From: Phlegmacium glaucopus
Taxonomy: Eukaryota; Basidiomycota; Agaricomycetes; Agaricales; Cortinariaceae
Length of the DNA stretch: 64,000 nucleotides
Assembly (NCBI GenBank): GCA_015039465.1
Contig: MU130362.1
Location: 159,735-223,734, forward strand
Direction of reading: 5' to 3'
The notes beneath the pieces are model-generated. The model worked only from the letters and a program-made list of their open reading frames with translations. It was not told the origin of the DNA and made no database searches. How positions within the stretch are numbered: position 1 is the first letter of the stretch; every line of letters starts with the position of its first letter. This document shows, one piece after another, positions 11,917 through 23,498 of this stretch. A program made the translations under genes and the position numbers.

Positions 11917-13688
11917 TCATAGTTCCTCCAAAGATTGTTTGCATATCACGAAATTTGCCTGAGGGTCGTCCTGCGCGAGTTTGGGGTAGTAACGCTCCGC
12001 TGCCAAGAATAGACTCAACAATTTGAAGGATTTGAATTCCTGTGGTCTATGCTGCGGGTAGGAAATGACGAAGGTATCCTTGGGGGTAGGCAGTGGCGAC
12101 CAGGAGATCATTTCCAACCCGCATTGGATTCCGGCACGTACCACGTCAGAGAGTGCCTCGCATTGAATTTCCTGACAAAACAGGTAGAATTTCGTCTGCC
12201 CATCGAACAAAACGTTGTGTTTGTTGTGATATCGGAAAGAAAAATCCGCGGGATCATATGAGCCAGTAGAAATATACTTCAATAGGAGCTGGATTTGATC
12301 AGCCGTCCCAGGCATCGAAATCTTCGGCGAAGAGGTTCGTTTTCGAGGGCAGATTTTAAGCCGGATGATACCGCGATAATATCGTTTTGGCAAACGTCCA
12401 ACTCGCGGCACTTCTGCATATAGTCGCCCGTGGATACGATAGTAATGAACTGTGGATCTTCCGGAACGTCGGAACCGTCGAATACGAGTGGGCGAGATGG
12501 GTAAAAGCTAAGTGGTTTCAATAAAGTCAGCCCACCATTGTAACGGACTCCTGATAGACGCGAGGATGAACGTACAGGAATGGATCCATGATGATTTGCA
12601 CAAAATTGGGTTAGGAAGAAGCAACGAGATGACCAATGTCGGTGTGATAGAATGTCTGGTAGCGCGGTAGAAGAGAGAAGGACTTCTCCGGGTTTGAACG
12701 CCTTCGGCGTCATCCGCAGGTCTGCTATCTCGCCTCTGGTGTAACTTTCGAATGCCACTCCGCTAGCTTTCCGCAGAGAAGGCCGAAGAGAAACATAGGG
12801 CTTCTGTACGGTCAGGCGGCAGGTAGAAGATGAGGGCAACGACCTCTGCGATTGCATCATGAAACTCGAGGATGTCCTCGATCATAGCCTCCGTCGCGGT
12901 GGACTTTGTTGTGTTGGCGACGGCGGGCTTAACTCGGTCAAACCAGTACTTAAGCTTAGAATGGGCGTTGACAAGCAAAGCGAACGCGGTCAAGCGTTGG
13001 TCTTCTGTCTGTAGAGTCTCAAAGGCGGGATCGGGAAAGGGTTAGTTAGACGGGTTGACCAGGCAAGTTTGACAGGAATCGGTGTAGTAGAGCTCCCAGT
13101 CATCTTCGCTTGTACACCATGGTCACGTAGCCGAAGGGGTTTTGAGGGCAGGGAGTGGCTAGTCGCCAGGAAGCCAGTTGGGATCGGGAATCAGAAGGGG
13201 TGCATTGATTGACCATATGAGGAGCGGTATCGGCCTAGACGTAGGGGATTAAAGGAAGGATCGTAGTATCTATTTGTGACTTACTTACTCGGGGATCGCT
13301 GGCTGTCCTCTCTCTGCCAATCTCTGTTCTTCACCTTTAGATTACATATGGGACGGCTGATCTGATGAAGAGCGTATGGCAGCACATGTCCAAATTGAAG
13401 TGTAGTTGGACCTCCACTGCAACACATCTATGCATCAGTAGTAGAGGCACAACATGGGAAGGAGTTAGAGTTTACGCGACTATTGAGAAAAAACGGTACT
13501 TGACCATTAGAACATTGTTGGTCATTTGTTGCTGGTTGTATTTGATTCAGTGACAAGCTTGGAGTTGCGGTGTTCTTGAACCAGTGATAAACGAGTGTTG
13601 GTCTGATGCGAGTGCAGAGGATGGTTTGCCTGGGTGACAGACGAGGTAGTGCAAACTGATCATATGCGACAAGGGGATTCGCAGGCAT
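11917..13688 (-). CDS. unrecognised multi-exon protein
   Basis: Not recognised. A likely first exon begins at the ATG at 13688 (MPANPLVAYDQFALPRLSPR) and runs to a GTACCG donor near 13500. Further minus-strand coding stretches are 12993-12763, with a helical segment (NAHSKLKYWFDRVKP, EDILEFHDAIAEVVALIFYL), then 12860-12279 (RGEIADLRMTPKAFKPGEVL, SRPLVFDGSDVPEDPQFITI), and finally 12340-11917, ending IQCGLEMISWSP to KQSLEEL. The change of frame around 12330-12290 needs an intron or frameshift that I could not place cleanly. No signal peptide or membrane span is evident. The exon chain is inferred from adjacency and similar codon character, so boundaries are uncertain and it could be two genes. 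Confidence 0.4.
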
Positions 13689-14879
13689 TTTAGAGACAGG
13701 CCGAATCTCGTGAGTTATCTGGATTTGAGGTAGACTGGTGGTGGTGAAAGGAAAGTGCGGGCGATGAACGATGAGAAGCTGTCACAATGGTGTTATTCAA
13801 TTGTTGACTTCTGTTTCAACGTTCAACGTGTCGAAGTCAACTTTGGTTTCCATGCTCAATACACAATTTGTTATGTAATAATTCTAGGCCCGGCCTGTTA
13901 AAATGACAGCATTTTTTCTCCGCCTTGGCTGCCTTCGATGATCCTGGGCTGCCACGCCCTTCTCAGTTGCCATGGACATGTCTGGCAGAGCCTTCAAATT
14001 GATGATATTGAGATCAGTCTCAAACAGTACTCGACATGCTGTGGGAGGTTGAAGCCTGAAGGTCAAGCCGTAAGTTGTATCTTCTGGAGTTTGTGGAGAA
14101 TTTGGCACCGGAAGTCATCATGAGAAATGGAATCAATACTGGATGGTTTGTTGAAGGTGGCATGGCCCAGGGGGCCGTGGCGGGAAATAGACCACAAGGT
14201 GCAAAATTTATCGGCCAGCCATCCTATCACGCCATTTTGAGGCAGGCACTGCAGTGGTATTATTATAATCTGAATTTTCAATTCTTGACGGGCCCAAAAG
14301 CCCTACCAAGACGTCCTCTGTTATTAACGGTGTTTGCGGTTCATGGGTTATTAACGATACCCTAATATCACGAAGAGATTGAGATATGTATTGCATCTCA
14401 AGATTCAAGACGGACTGGTGTCGGATATTATTAAACGGCCAACGGCGCACGGCAGACAAAGGGCAGATGTATGACCTTGTGGAATATGGCAGCGTGAGTT
14501 CGTCTACTGTAAATCGTGGCAAAGTACTTACTGTATCGTTATTTCAAGATCCCTGAAGCGAAAAGTAATTCGTCACTCGGACTTGGACCTGACCTCGTGC
14601 CTAACGTTATCCATATGAGAAGATTGGTTGAAAGCGTTCTTGCTCCTGTGTACTCTTGCAGACTCCCCGTAAAAAGATATGCTAATTATGAATCAACCAC
14701 TAGGCACAATCAGGCACATATGTCATGAACCGAGAACCTAAGGCACATTCTATCCGCTAGTATCATCACCCGGAAAAAAACTGGAATTTCTGCTTTCTTC
14801 ACATCACCAAATGATGATCCTAGATCGTCGGGTAGCAGTGTGATCATGGCTGCTGAATTAAGATCAATGTCATCGCATG
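13689..14879. other. unassigned interval with short frames
   Basis: Several open frames of 60-104 codons overlap on both strands (for example 13884-14108 and 14208-14522 on minus, 14075-14365 on plus). None carries a motif I recognise, and I could not chain them through plausible introns. The final 300 bp are AT-rich and should hold the promoter of the WSC gene at 14927. It may contain a decayed gene. Confidence 0.3.
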
Positions 14880-14888
14880 TATATAAGG
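14880..14888 (+). promoter_or_regulatory. TATA box of the WSC-domain gene
   Basis: TATATAAGG lies 39-47 bases upstream of the ATG at 14927, preceding a short leader. This is a good match to a fungal TATA element in the correct orientation. Confidence 0.6.
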
Positions 14889-14926
14889 AGATCCTGGTGG
14901 AACAAACTCAATACTTGTGATCCAAG

Positions 14927-16707
14927 ATGCCCGGTTGGCTTTCTACCTTCGTTATTACAACGATTCTGTATGCAGTTGTGGTACCGAACAGTGTCTACGT
15001 TCCCAATACTCTAAGACTTACTCGTTTCATTTCTTAGGTCAATGCAGACCCTATTCAAGTTCTGGAGGTTCGACAAAATTCTTCTGACCCCAATGCTATC
15101 CTTCCCGGTTGGAGCCGAGTTGGTTGTTTTGTGTAAATTCCATTTCTATTCTGAGAATATCCATTCATAATATTGATGGCCTGAACATGTTCAGAGATCA
15201 GGGAGGAATACGTGTTTTGCAGGCGGCTTCCTTCAGCAGTGCGAACATGACACCCGCAGCCTGTATGACTCTGTGTACCCCTGGAAACTTCGCATTCGCT
15301 GGAGTGGAATTCCACAAAGTATGTTTTTTTACTTATTCAGAAGAATGAGGTTGATAAATTATAATCATGGATAGCAATGCTGTACGTTAATAAACCATGA
15401 TCCATGCCTTTAATTGTGTTGCGTGCTAATGGCTTATTTATTTTCATTTGCAGTTTGTGATTATGCAATGCAGAAAACCATTAGCGCACCAGACAGTGAT
15501 TGCGATGACGCCTGCACTGGAGATGGTTCTTTGACATGTGGTGGGATGGGTACAATCACTGTATTCGCAAACGTGGCACCGGTTGCGATTCATCCGGGCA
15601 ACAAGCCTTTCGTCAATACCTGGAAATACAAAGGCTGCTTCTCGTAGGTTCATTCCATCTGCGCATTTTATTGTTGTCAAACTGACAAATTCGGTTATAG
15701 GGACCTTGATGATGTAGAGCAAGCACAGGCCGCCCGCGATCTCGAGCGCATTATCGGGCTTTCCGGGCCTGCATCAGTTGAAACGTGCACTGCTGCCTGT
15801 AAAGCACACAATTTTGTTCTTGCTGGGTTAGAAAATGGGGGAGAATGTTGTGCGTATCGTTATGGCCTCACATTCGAAAGTACCTAAAGCTCCAATCCTA
15901 TAGGGTGCGGTAACGCAATGCTTGGGGGTGTAAAGGTTGCTGACAGCAATTGCCTTGTTGCGTGCAGTGGGGACCATACAGAATTCTGTGGATCCTCTGG
16001 TTCTAACAATGGCGAGGGCCACACTCAAATAACAATATACGAAGATACCTCGGTGCCTCCAGTCAATTTGCAGACCTGTTTAACATCACAGATTGTCGGT
16101 ACCATCCTTCTAAGACCTTTTTTTCAAAATGGCTCATCGATTAATGCATTGCTGAGTGATATATCCGATTCGACTTTCCCTCCAGGCTTTACCATTTTAT
16201 CTGTAAATTTATATTTTTACCCTGCCTCAAACACAAACTAACAATTGATTTTTGTTAAACATTTTAGGCCTGTGATACTTGCGTCGAGCATATGAACTTA
16301 GGGTTTGGCATTCCTGGGGTTTTGAATGGACAGCGATCAAATTCATTCATAGTGAATGTGGGGGATTCTCCAACGTTGATAGGTGGGATTCCCAATATAA
16401 CATTTTTCAATGGATACTGTTGGATGGTATGTGAATAGACACCTTCATTTCCCATTGAAAACTTCTAAATCATATTTTATAGCCAAATCCCATCAATCCC
16501 ATTGGCCCACTTTTTCAGCCTCTTTTATTAGGTGTTAATTCTCGTGCTGATCTCTGGGCGCTTTGTCCAAATATTACTGCAAGTGGGCGCCTTGATCTTG
16601 TTTTTTCCCCTATTGATGGTCATCCACATTATCTGAAGAGTGATTGTGAAGCAATTTTCATAGAGACAGATATAGACACAGGAGTAGCTATAGTCTCCTC
16701 ACCTTGA
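14927..16707 (+). CDS. secreted protein with two WSC domains
   Basis: The product starts with a signal peptide (MPGWLSTFVITTILYAVV). It is split by a 57-nt intron (14981-15037) before NADPIQVLEVRQNS. The first WSC domain begins GWSRVGCFV and continues through ASFSSANMTPAACMTLC, FAFAGVEFHKE, CDYAMQ and CDDACTGDGSLTCGG. The second begins WKYKGCFSDL and continues through ASVETCTAACKAHNFVLAGL, CGNAMLGG, CLVACSGDHTEFCGSSG. The cysteine spacing matches the WSC fold, a carbohydrate-binding module of fungal wall sensors and secreted oxidases. The C-terminal 200 residues (CDTCVEHMNLGFGIPGVLNG, FFNGYCWMPNPINPIGPLF, DGHPHYLKSDCEAIFIETD) belong to no family I recognise. No C-terminal membrane span is seen, so secretion is likelier than a wall sensor. 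About eight exons; introns roughly 50-75 nt. Confidence 0.8.
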
Positions 16708-17455
16708 TAAAACAGATAAAATAATGGAAGGAAGGTTTCTAATGAATAAGTGGTATATGACAAATCTATAACATTGTACATACTTACCTCATATCTTTTG
16801 TGACTGAAAACACAAGGGGGCAGTGGCAGAATGTGGGAATTGTACCAAGACACTTTTTTTCAGACTTTGGTACCCAAGGGGTATGCAAAAAAAAGTGAAG
16901 AACATGACCTTGTATTTCCTATTTAAGGTCCTCTAGAACCCCTGCCTAATTTGGTAATTTTGGTTCAAATTAGGAAATATTAACCACAAAATTTTCCCAT
17001 ACTAATCCCACATAACAAATTTAAGGAACAATACACACAGATTTAGATAACTTAGGCCTAATTAAGCATTTTGGACCAAAGTAAATTGTTTTATCCTCAC
17101 TAAAGGTACAAAAAGGTAATAAAAGGCAAAAAGATAGTGTAAAAAGACATTTTTTTTAGGCTGAGTCCAATTTAGTCAATATTTCTCATTTTAATTGGCT
17201 TTTGGGCTAATAAAAAATAAAGTTTAAGAACACTGTGGACCCCTCCCCCCCCAACTTGGAATTTTCCAGTGTGTACCCCTCTAATGAAGGCAGATGATGT
17301 GACTTTCAAGGTACCCATTGTCAAACTTGGGTTGAAAATGATCAAAAATTTAAATTCAAAAAATGATGGGAGATGTTCAGGAAACATATTCTGTCTATGC
17401 ACAACAAGAATCATGAATTTTCATCAAGAACTGACTGAGATATGCTGTACTTTAC
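16708..17455. other. AT-rich intergenic region
   Basis: About 750 bp of AT-rich sequence with several long A and T runs between the WSC gene and the first repeat element. Short minus-strand frames (16629-16853, 17172-17414) look like chance. I see no gene. Confidence 0.4.
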
Positions 17456-17470
17456 AGTCCCCCACATACT

Positions 17471-17622
17471 CCGCTGGACTCCGATGGACTCCACATAATC
17501 CACCAGACTCCACCCGGATTCCACTGGAGTCCAGTATGTCACATCCTGTCACATACTGGACTCCAGTGGGGTCTGGGTGGAGTCTGGTGGACTATGTGGA
17601 GTCCATTGGAGTCCAGTGGAGT
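17471..17622. repeat. large imperfect hairpin
   Basis: Two arms of about 70 bp (17471-17541 and 17551-17622) are near-perfect reverse complements around a short spacer containing CATCCTG. Each arm repeats ACTCCA/TGGAGT motifs. The structure belongs to element M1 and could form a cruciform or an RNA hairpin. Confidence 0.7.
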
Positions 17623-18061
17623 CCGGCAGAGTCTGGCAGAGTCTGGTGGAGTCTGATGGAGTCTGATGGAGTCTGGCAGAGTCTGGCAGACTCCATCAGA
17701 CTCTATTTCATTTATGCTGGAATACCATCAAAATTGCAGTACTTTACTGTCCCCCACAAGATCTGATCAGAGTCTAATTAATTGGACACTAATTTCTAAG
17801 TAGAACTTCTATACTGTGAATTTTCTTGGATACAAAAAATTCAATATTATTTATTTCATCAATATAATAACATAAAAATATCAAAATAAAGACCCCTGTG
17901 AGAGGGGTTGCTGGTGTTATTTTCGTGGCCTATAAAAAATAAAAAGTAAAAAGTAAAAAGTAAAAAAATAAATAGAGAACCCGTAAGGGGTTTTCTCGTC
18001 GTCGTAGCAAAAAATGAGGGAGGGAGGTAGCCGCTGGTCTCTTTTTTACGCGTCTGGGTAT

Positions 18062-18395
18062 CGTTGAACATATGTGGGTGTCGTCATACGTGTTGTCGCA
18101 CGCGTCTGGGGGCCTTTGTATGCATCCGGGTGTCGTCGTACATGTCTGCACGTGTATGGGTGATGTCATACGCGTCCGGGTGCCATCATACACGTCTGCA
18201 CGTGTGTGGGTGTTGTCATACACGTCCGGGTGTTGTTGTACACGTCTGCACGTGTATGGGTGACATTGTACACGTCCGGGGGGTCTTCGTACATGTCTGG
18301 GTGTCGCTGGAGGTGTATGGGTCGTATCTGGGGGGTCTTTGTACGCGCCTGGGTGCCGTTGGACATGTCTGGGTATTGTTGGCTGCATCAACATC
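18062..18395. repeat. minisatellite array, M1 type
   Basis: Diverged tandem units of about 20 bp (GGGTGTCGTCATACACGTCC type) alternate with 10-bp units (GCACGTGTAT). They contain near-palindromic ACACGT/ACGTGT cores. The array shares the GTCGTCGTACACGT word with the larger array at 36.43-37.14 kb. Open frames across it are products of the repeat. Confidence 0.8.
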
Positions 18396-19365
18396 CAGAT
18401 CAACAGCAACCACATCATTTTTCGCATATAACACTGCACCCCCATTTGTCTCCAATCCCACATCAGTATCACCCCCATTCTGAGCAACATTCTCCAATCT
18501 ATCCATTCTCTGCTTCGCACGTGCAACTGCACAGAGTTTCTTTAAGCAAAGGACCTCAGTAAAATCCTGGCCCGCCAATGTTTGTACACGGTTGCAGACA
18601 GGTCGAGGTGACGTAGGACGATCATTGATGAGTGGAGGTGACAGTGAACGGGAAACGCCAAGGCGAGCAGACATATTCTCATTAAAGATTACATCCCAAG
18701 AAAAATGAATGGCCCCTTTTAAATCCTGTACCGTCCATCCAACATGGGCTTCTTCATAGCCAACAAAAATAGCCTCATAACATTGAGGACCTGCTTTTGT
18801 CCGCAATTCAGGAGGAATTGCGACAAAACACTGACAGCCCCAAACACGTAAATGAGAAAGATTGGGTTTCTTCCCAGTTAGGACTTCACAAGGTGTAATA
18901 TTTGTTGAAATTGTAGAAGTTGGTAATCAATTATGAAGATATTGTGATGTAAGTACAGCCCACCCCCAGAAAGAGGTAGGAAGACTGGAGTCAGCAAGGA
19001 GCGTTTGTCCACCCTCTTCAATCGTTCGGACATATCATTCAATTTTTCCATTTTGCGAATGAGCATGTGGAGCTGTTTTCTGGACGACTATTCCATTGGA
19101 AGCAAAGTGTTTCCCCATTGATCCTTTGGAAAGTTCTAGTGCGCCATCAATACAAACAGTAATAACTCTTTTCCCATAGGACCGGGAAAGGAGAGCTTCG
19201 ATGCCACAAAAGACTTGAAAGACCTCGTTTTTAAGTTGTAATAAGTGTGTAAAACCAAAGTTAGAGTAGTCGTCTAGAATGACATAGAAATATAATTTGC
19301 CATCAGGAGTTTGCGTGGGATAGGGGCCACATAAATCCATATGCAAGAGTTCGCCAACACTGGAT
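18396..19365 (-). pseudogene. copia integrase fragment
   Basis: The minus strand encodes SVGELLHMDLCGPYPTQTPD and YVILDDYSNFGFTHL, the first catalytic Asp region of a copia integrase core, followed by the GIVVQKTAPHAHSQNGKIE block carrying the third acidic residue. Later, GYEEAHVGWTVQDLKGAIHF and SWDVIFNEN form the usual post-integrase segment. Frame changes lie between 19035 and 18806. The sequence ends in an Asn/Asp-rich stretch at the minisatellite border, before any reverse transcriptase. Confidence 0.8.
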
Positions 19366-19373
19366 GCGCTGAT

Positions 19374-19988
19374 TAGGGTTACCAAAGTTCAGTTCAGAAC
19401 TGACTCATGAACCTGAACTGAACTGAACTGAACTGAATTATCAGTTCAGTTCAGTTCAGGTTCAGGCATTTAGAGATTTATGGTTCATGCAGTTCGAACT
19501 GAACTGAACTGCTGAACCGTTAGGTCCTAGAAGGCCAGGCAATTCTCTTCTTTTGACTTAACATTTTCTGGAAAGTGATCCTTCAGTAATTTATGAACAT
19601 TGGAATGGTTTGGCAGTCCTTTTGAGCATGAAATAATGGCTAAGGAAGGAGGTAATGGCCAGACTTGGTATGTGATGTTATTATGTCAGCATAGATTAGT
19701 ACTGCCTATTTAGGAAAATAAATATAAATCAATGGTTTTCTGTGTTCTAAAGGAGTTCTGAGATCATATATGAGTGGAAATCAAGTGGCTAAGGGCTAAG
19801 GAAGGTCTTTGTACAATAAATTTTCAGAAAAAGGTAAAATTTCAGATTTTATAATGGTTCTTCAGTTCAGTTCAGTTTGAACCAGTTCTTAAATGGTTCA
19901 GTTCAGTTCAGGACCATATGCAAACAGTTCAGTTCAGTACAGGCTGAGGAGGTGAAGAACTGAACTGAACTGAACTTTGGTAACCCTA
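19374..19988. mobile_element. hAT-type MITE, 615 bp, 8-bp target duplication
   Basis: The ends are inverted repeats of about 24 bp beginning TAGGGTTACCAAAGTTCAG. GCGCTGAT flanks the element exactly on both sides (19366-19373 and 19989-19996). An 8-bp duplication and a TAGGG-type terminus are hAT hallmarks. Long subterminal arrays of GTTCA/TGAAC pentamers (CAGTTCAGTTCAG) face inward from both ends. There is no transposase. It sits precisely across the left boundary of the solo LTR at 19993. Confidence 0.9.
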
Positions 19989-19992
19989 GCGC

Positions 19993-20870
19993 TGATGAAC
20001 ATGGCTATGCTCTACCAACTGGAATTGCCCTTTTGTCGCCATGTCGCCCCTCTAGTCGCTATGTTGCCCCTCTCATCACTACATTGCCCCTCTAGTCGCT
20101 ATGTCGCCCCTCTCATTGCCACATTGCCCTTGTCACTATGTCACACCTTTCAGTCTTACATCACCCCTCTTGTTGCTAAATTGCCCTTTCCACCCTGTTC
20201 ACCATCTTCATCATTACCCATTTTCCTAAAAGTCGCCCATGCTGCACATCACTTCGCTTCTTTTGATTTCCTATCATTCCTACTTTTATGCATCCCCTCA
20301 CCATGCCAAAATCATGTTCGCATCATTTTACTGTTACCTAGCTACCAGTTATTCTCCATGCTCCTTTTATCTTATGGTGCGACTTTTTGGATTTTCTCAC
20401 TTAACTCCTTATGCTTTTTGATGCTATTTACTCCACACACCTTGTGCTTCATTTCCCCATTTATTCTAATCACCTCTACTATAAAAAAACCCATGTAACT
20501 TAGTTACAGAACAATAAGAAAGTATTCGCCTCTCTCTCCAGAGTATAGAATTAAGTCTTGTCATTGTCTCTCTCATCGTTCGCCTTTGTTTCATTGCGTT
20601 TTTACTGCGAGTCGCCCATATAGCGACTATACTTTGTCACTGCGTCACCCCTTTGTTACTTCATCTCCCCTTTGTCACTGCATCGCCACTTCGTTACTTC
20701 ATCACCCTTTCATCATTACATCACTCCTCGCTTCGCTCATCTCATATCTCATCGTCCTACCCTTAGTTGGAACCTTTCTGCATATACTTGACTCAGTGTT
20801 TAGGCCACCGAAGCCCCAAACCGCATCACACCTCAGTTAGTACAGCACCTAGCGTACTGACAGTGTATCA
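19993..20870. repeat. solo LTR, family 1 copy A (878 bp)
   Basis: The element starts TGATGAACATGG and ends CAGTGTATCA. It interrupts the copia frame between the pre-integrase and integrase parts. Flanking 4-mers are GCGC (left) and GCAC (right), which differ by one CpG-type transition. Removing it restores an uninterrupted copia reading frame (HRASSVG). A TATA-like CTACTATAAAAAA lies near 20477. A second copy is at 52029-53251. Short CGTCACTGCGTCNCC-type tandem repeats lie in its right half. Confidence 0.85.
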
Positions 20871-20874
20871 GCAC

Positions 20875-22157
20875 GATGACCATGATGAGAATACGAGTGT
20901 TGTGGACTTTTGCCAATAATGCACGCAGTGCAATTTTCATGGATAAAAGGACCCATCAATTCAACGCCCTCGACATAATTCTTCATTAGAGTGTCTTTGG
21001 TAGCCTCCATGCCAAGATGACCAAAGCGACGGTGCCAAAGCGTCGAAGTAAGTTTAGCCTTGGGAAAGGTAAAGGCAGAAAAAGGAGGAGGAATTTGTGG
21101 ATGATTGGAATGTTGAACAAAATTGAGATTAAGGAATGACAATCGACAAAGAACAGTTGCAGACATAGAAAAACCTGGTAAGATGGGGTCATCAGGAGGG
21201 TATGAAAGTATTGTTGGAGCATCAGGGTTAAAAGTGATGGTAATACCCCTTTCATTCATAGCACCAATGGATAATAGGTTTATCAGTGCATCTGGTGCGT
21301 GAAGGCATCCACGAAGGGTGAAGAAAACAAATCGATCCCTGTATGGCACACAAAATGATACGTCTCCGGATGCTAATGCAGAAAGTGAACCACAGTTCGC
21401 AGTGCCAATTTTGACAGCACCAGATGTCTCGTATGTCTGAAAGAGTGAACGATCCCTAATGATGTAGTCCGTACATCCAGAATCGAGACATGAGTTGAAT
21501 TGTTCCCGAAGGGAAAGGAAAACAACTCGATTGACATCCGGTGGGGAAACAGTTGTAAAGGAATAAGATGACTTAAGGCATTCACACATAGGATAAAGGT
21601 CACGGTGCACATTGTCATTTGAAGAAGTAACCGACAATACAGTTAAGTTGGCGAGAGCAGGTAATAAAGATTGATCATCAATTGTATCAGGAGGTGGAGA
21701 TAGTGATTGGGATTCATGTTCAAAGGTTGTCAAATCCTCGGGTAGGTTAAAAGAATTGTCCAAACTCGCCAATAACATCGCAACAAATCTTCCTTTATCC
21801 TTCTTGTAAGCACTGCGCTGACCCTCCATTCCCCCACCTGGAGCAAAACAAGTAGGAACCAAATGACCGGTTTTGCCACAGTTGCCACAGATTTGTGCAG
21901 TGGTCATAGATCGCTCGGTGCTAATAGCCACAGTGCTATTAGAAACAGTCTTTTGTGGAGATGGAAGTGGTGCTTGGGATACAGGTAATGGATGAGTTGA
22001 ACAATGAGGATGTTGACCTGAGTGAAAAATAGTCTCGAGTTCTAAGGCATTCTCGGTAACCACAACAAAAGCACCATAATCTTGATCGCTGGCTGCTGTG
22101 ATCTGATTTGGTAAGTCAGCGCACAGAGTATTGTACGCAGGAACATGGGGTAAGCCG
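20875..22157 (-). pseudogene. copia gag zinc knuckle, protease and pre-integrase region
   Basis: One long open frame on the minus strand holds a CCHC knuckle (CGNCGKTGHLVPTC), the aspartic protease active site CLDSGCTDYIIRD, and a gag-pre-integrase domain (LWHRRFGHLGMEATKDTL with CTACIIGKSPQ). The first codons (RGLPHVPAYNTLCADLP) continue directly from the gag half on the far side of the solo LTR at 22161. The right-to-left order is that of copia polyproteins. The open frame ends only because of the solo LTR at 20870. Confidence 0.88.
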
Positions 22158-22160
22158 CGC

Positions 22161-23494
22161 TGATAGGACTGAAAATTGAATACCTATGGATTATTCATTT
22201 TTCATAATATTATTCTTCAATTGAATCAAAAAGATCAATAAACCAACCATGAATTAATCTACAAATTGGTAGTGTAAGGGTCAAAAGTGTTGACTACACT
22301 TGTTGATTAAACTGGAAATTGCAAAGTTTTGAATGTTAACTCAGCAGATAACTATGATCTGAATTGATCTATTCATCATACTGTAAAATAACACTACAAA
22401 AAGTTCAGACTATAACCATACAAAAATCCATAATGGTCTAAATGAACAACTTGCAATCTAAAGTAACTATCAAGTCTACAACTGTGAAGAAATTTGTCAT
22501 ACAAGTCCTAGGACGATATCAGTAAACATCAATAAAGTTCCTGAAACAGTGAAACACTTTGTCACATTTTGTCACATTACTGTGACATTTGTAACAATTT
22601 TGTGACATTTGTGACATTATGACGTCATGAGACATATGATATCATAAAACAAGGCATGATATCATAAAACAAGGCATGACATCAAAAACAACCAAGGCAT
22701 GACATCAAAAACAAGGCATGATATCATAACATAGACATAACATCACAGACTCTTACCTAATTTTGTTTCTCATTTATGTATATAAGTAACTAGAAAGCGC
22801 CAGTAACAGGAGTGAATTTGCACTCTTCCTTTCTTTCCCAAGTTTCAGCGCTCTGAATTGGCACAAGTTAGAATTGGAATTACAAGTGGACTTGCTTTGC
22901 TTCACTCAGTTCAAAGGGTATTAAATCCTAAAGGGGCTTACCTTTGTTCTGTGTAAACCAAGAATATTAAATCCTTTAGGGACTTGTCTTGGAAGCAAGG
23001 ATATTAAATCCTTTGTCAGAGTCTGAGGAGAAATCCTTGTACTATAAAGCTGTCTCACAGTCTGCCTCAGGGACTTTAAATCATTTGTTGTGGATAGTCA
23101 AAGAATATTAATCCCTAAAGGGGCTTGTCTTTGTACTACCAAAATTGGTTATCATATAGACAAAGGATATTAAATCCTATAGGGACTTGCCTTTGTTCTA
23201 TCAAAAAGCACTATATAATAGTCTAAGAAATTGGACTATAAACTTGTTATCAGAATCATAGTCTAGAGAAATTTGGACTTTAAACTTGAATCATAGTCTA
23301 GAACATTTGGACTTTAAAAGTGTATTGTTGTTTTATTCAAGAGTATACTGGTTATACTTTCAAGGAAACCCCAACTTGCACAAAAACAGAGTTTGTTGGT
23401 CATTAAAAGTTATTGGTTTCTGGATTTGTTGTAGACAAATTCCTAAAAACGGTAATCCTTTGATTACCTTGCAAAAGCAAATTCAATCATATCA
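22161..23494. repeat. solo LTR, family 2 copy C (about 1.33 kb)
   Basis: The element starts TGATAGGACTG and ends AATCATATCA. It splits copia gag between SQFV and RGLP. Flanking 4-mers are GCGC (22157-22160) and GTGC (23495-23498), one CpG-type change apart. A closely similar copy lies at 48477-49958. The left third has GTGACAT-type and CATGACATCA-type simple repeats. The right part has repeated TATTAAATCCTNNAGGG motifs. No internal coding region is present. Confidence 0.88.
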
Positions 23495-23498
23495 GTGC

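Larger units (their letters stand above)
17456..18395. mobile_element. minisatellite-bearing fold-back element, copy M1
   Basis: The left edge (GTACTTTACAGTCCCCCAC, near 17447-17465) recurs internally near 17738-17755 as GTACTTTACTGTCCCCCAC, and again at the left edge of the related element at 35.97 kb. In order it holds a fold-back cluster of GGAGTCTGG/ACTCCA motifs, an AT-rich tract, the short palindromic blocks CCCCTGTGAGAGGGG (17891) and ACCCGTAAGGGGT, and the minisatellite at 18062-18395. Copy M2 has the same order of parts with different repeat sequences. It ends directly against the truncated copia element and encodes nothing credible. Boundaries are approximate. Confidence 0.55.

Noticed and set aside
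18064..18806. Cys/His/Val-rich ORFs over the M1 minisatellite on both strands
   Set aside because: They are repeat translations fused to shadow frames of the copia integrase.
19977..20498. 173-codon plus-strand ORF
   Set aside because: It lies wholly within solo LTR copy A and reads its CCCCTCT-type repeats; there is no domain.
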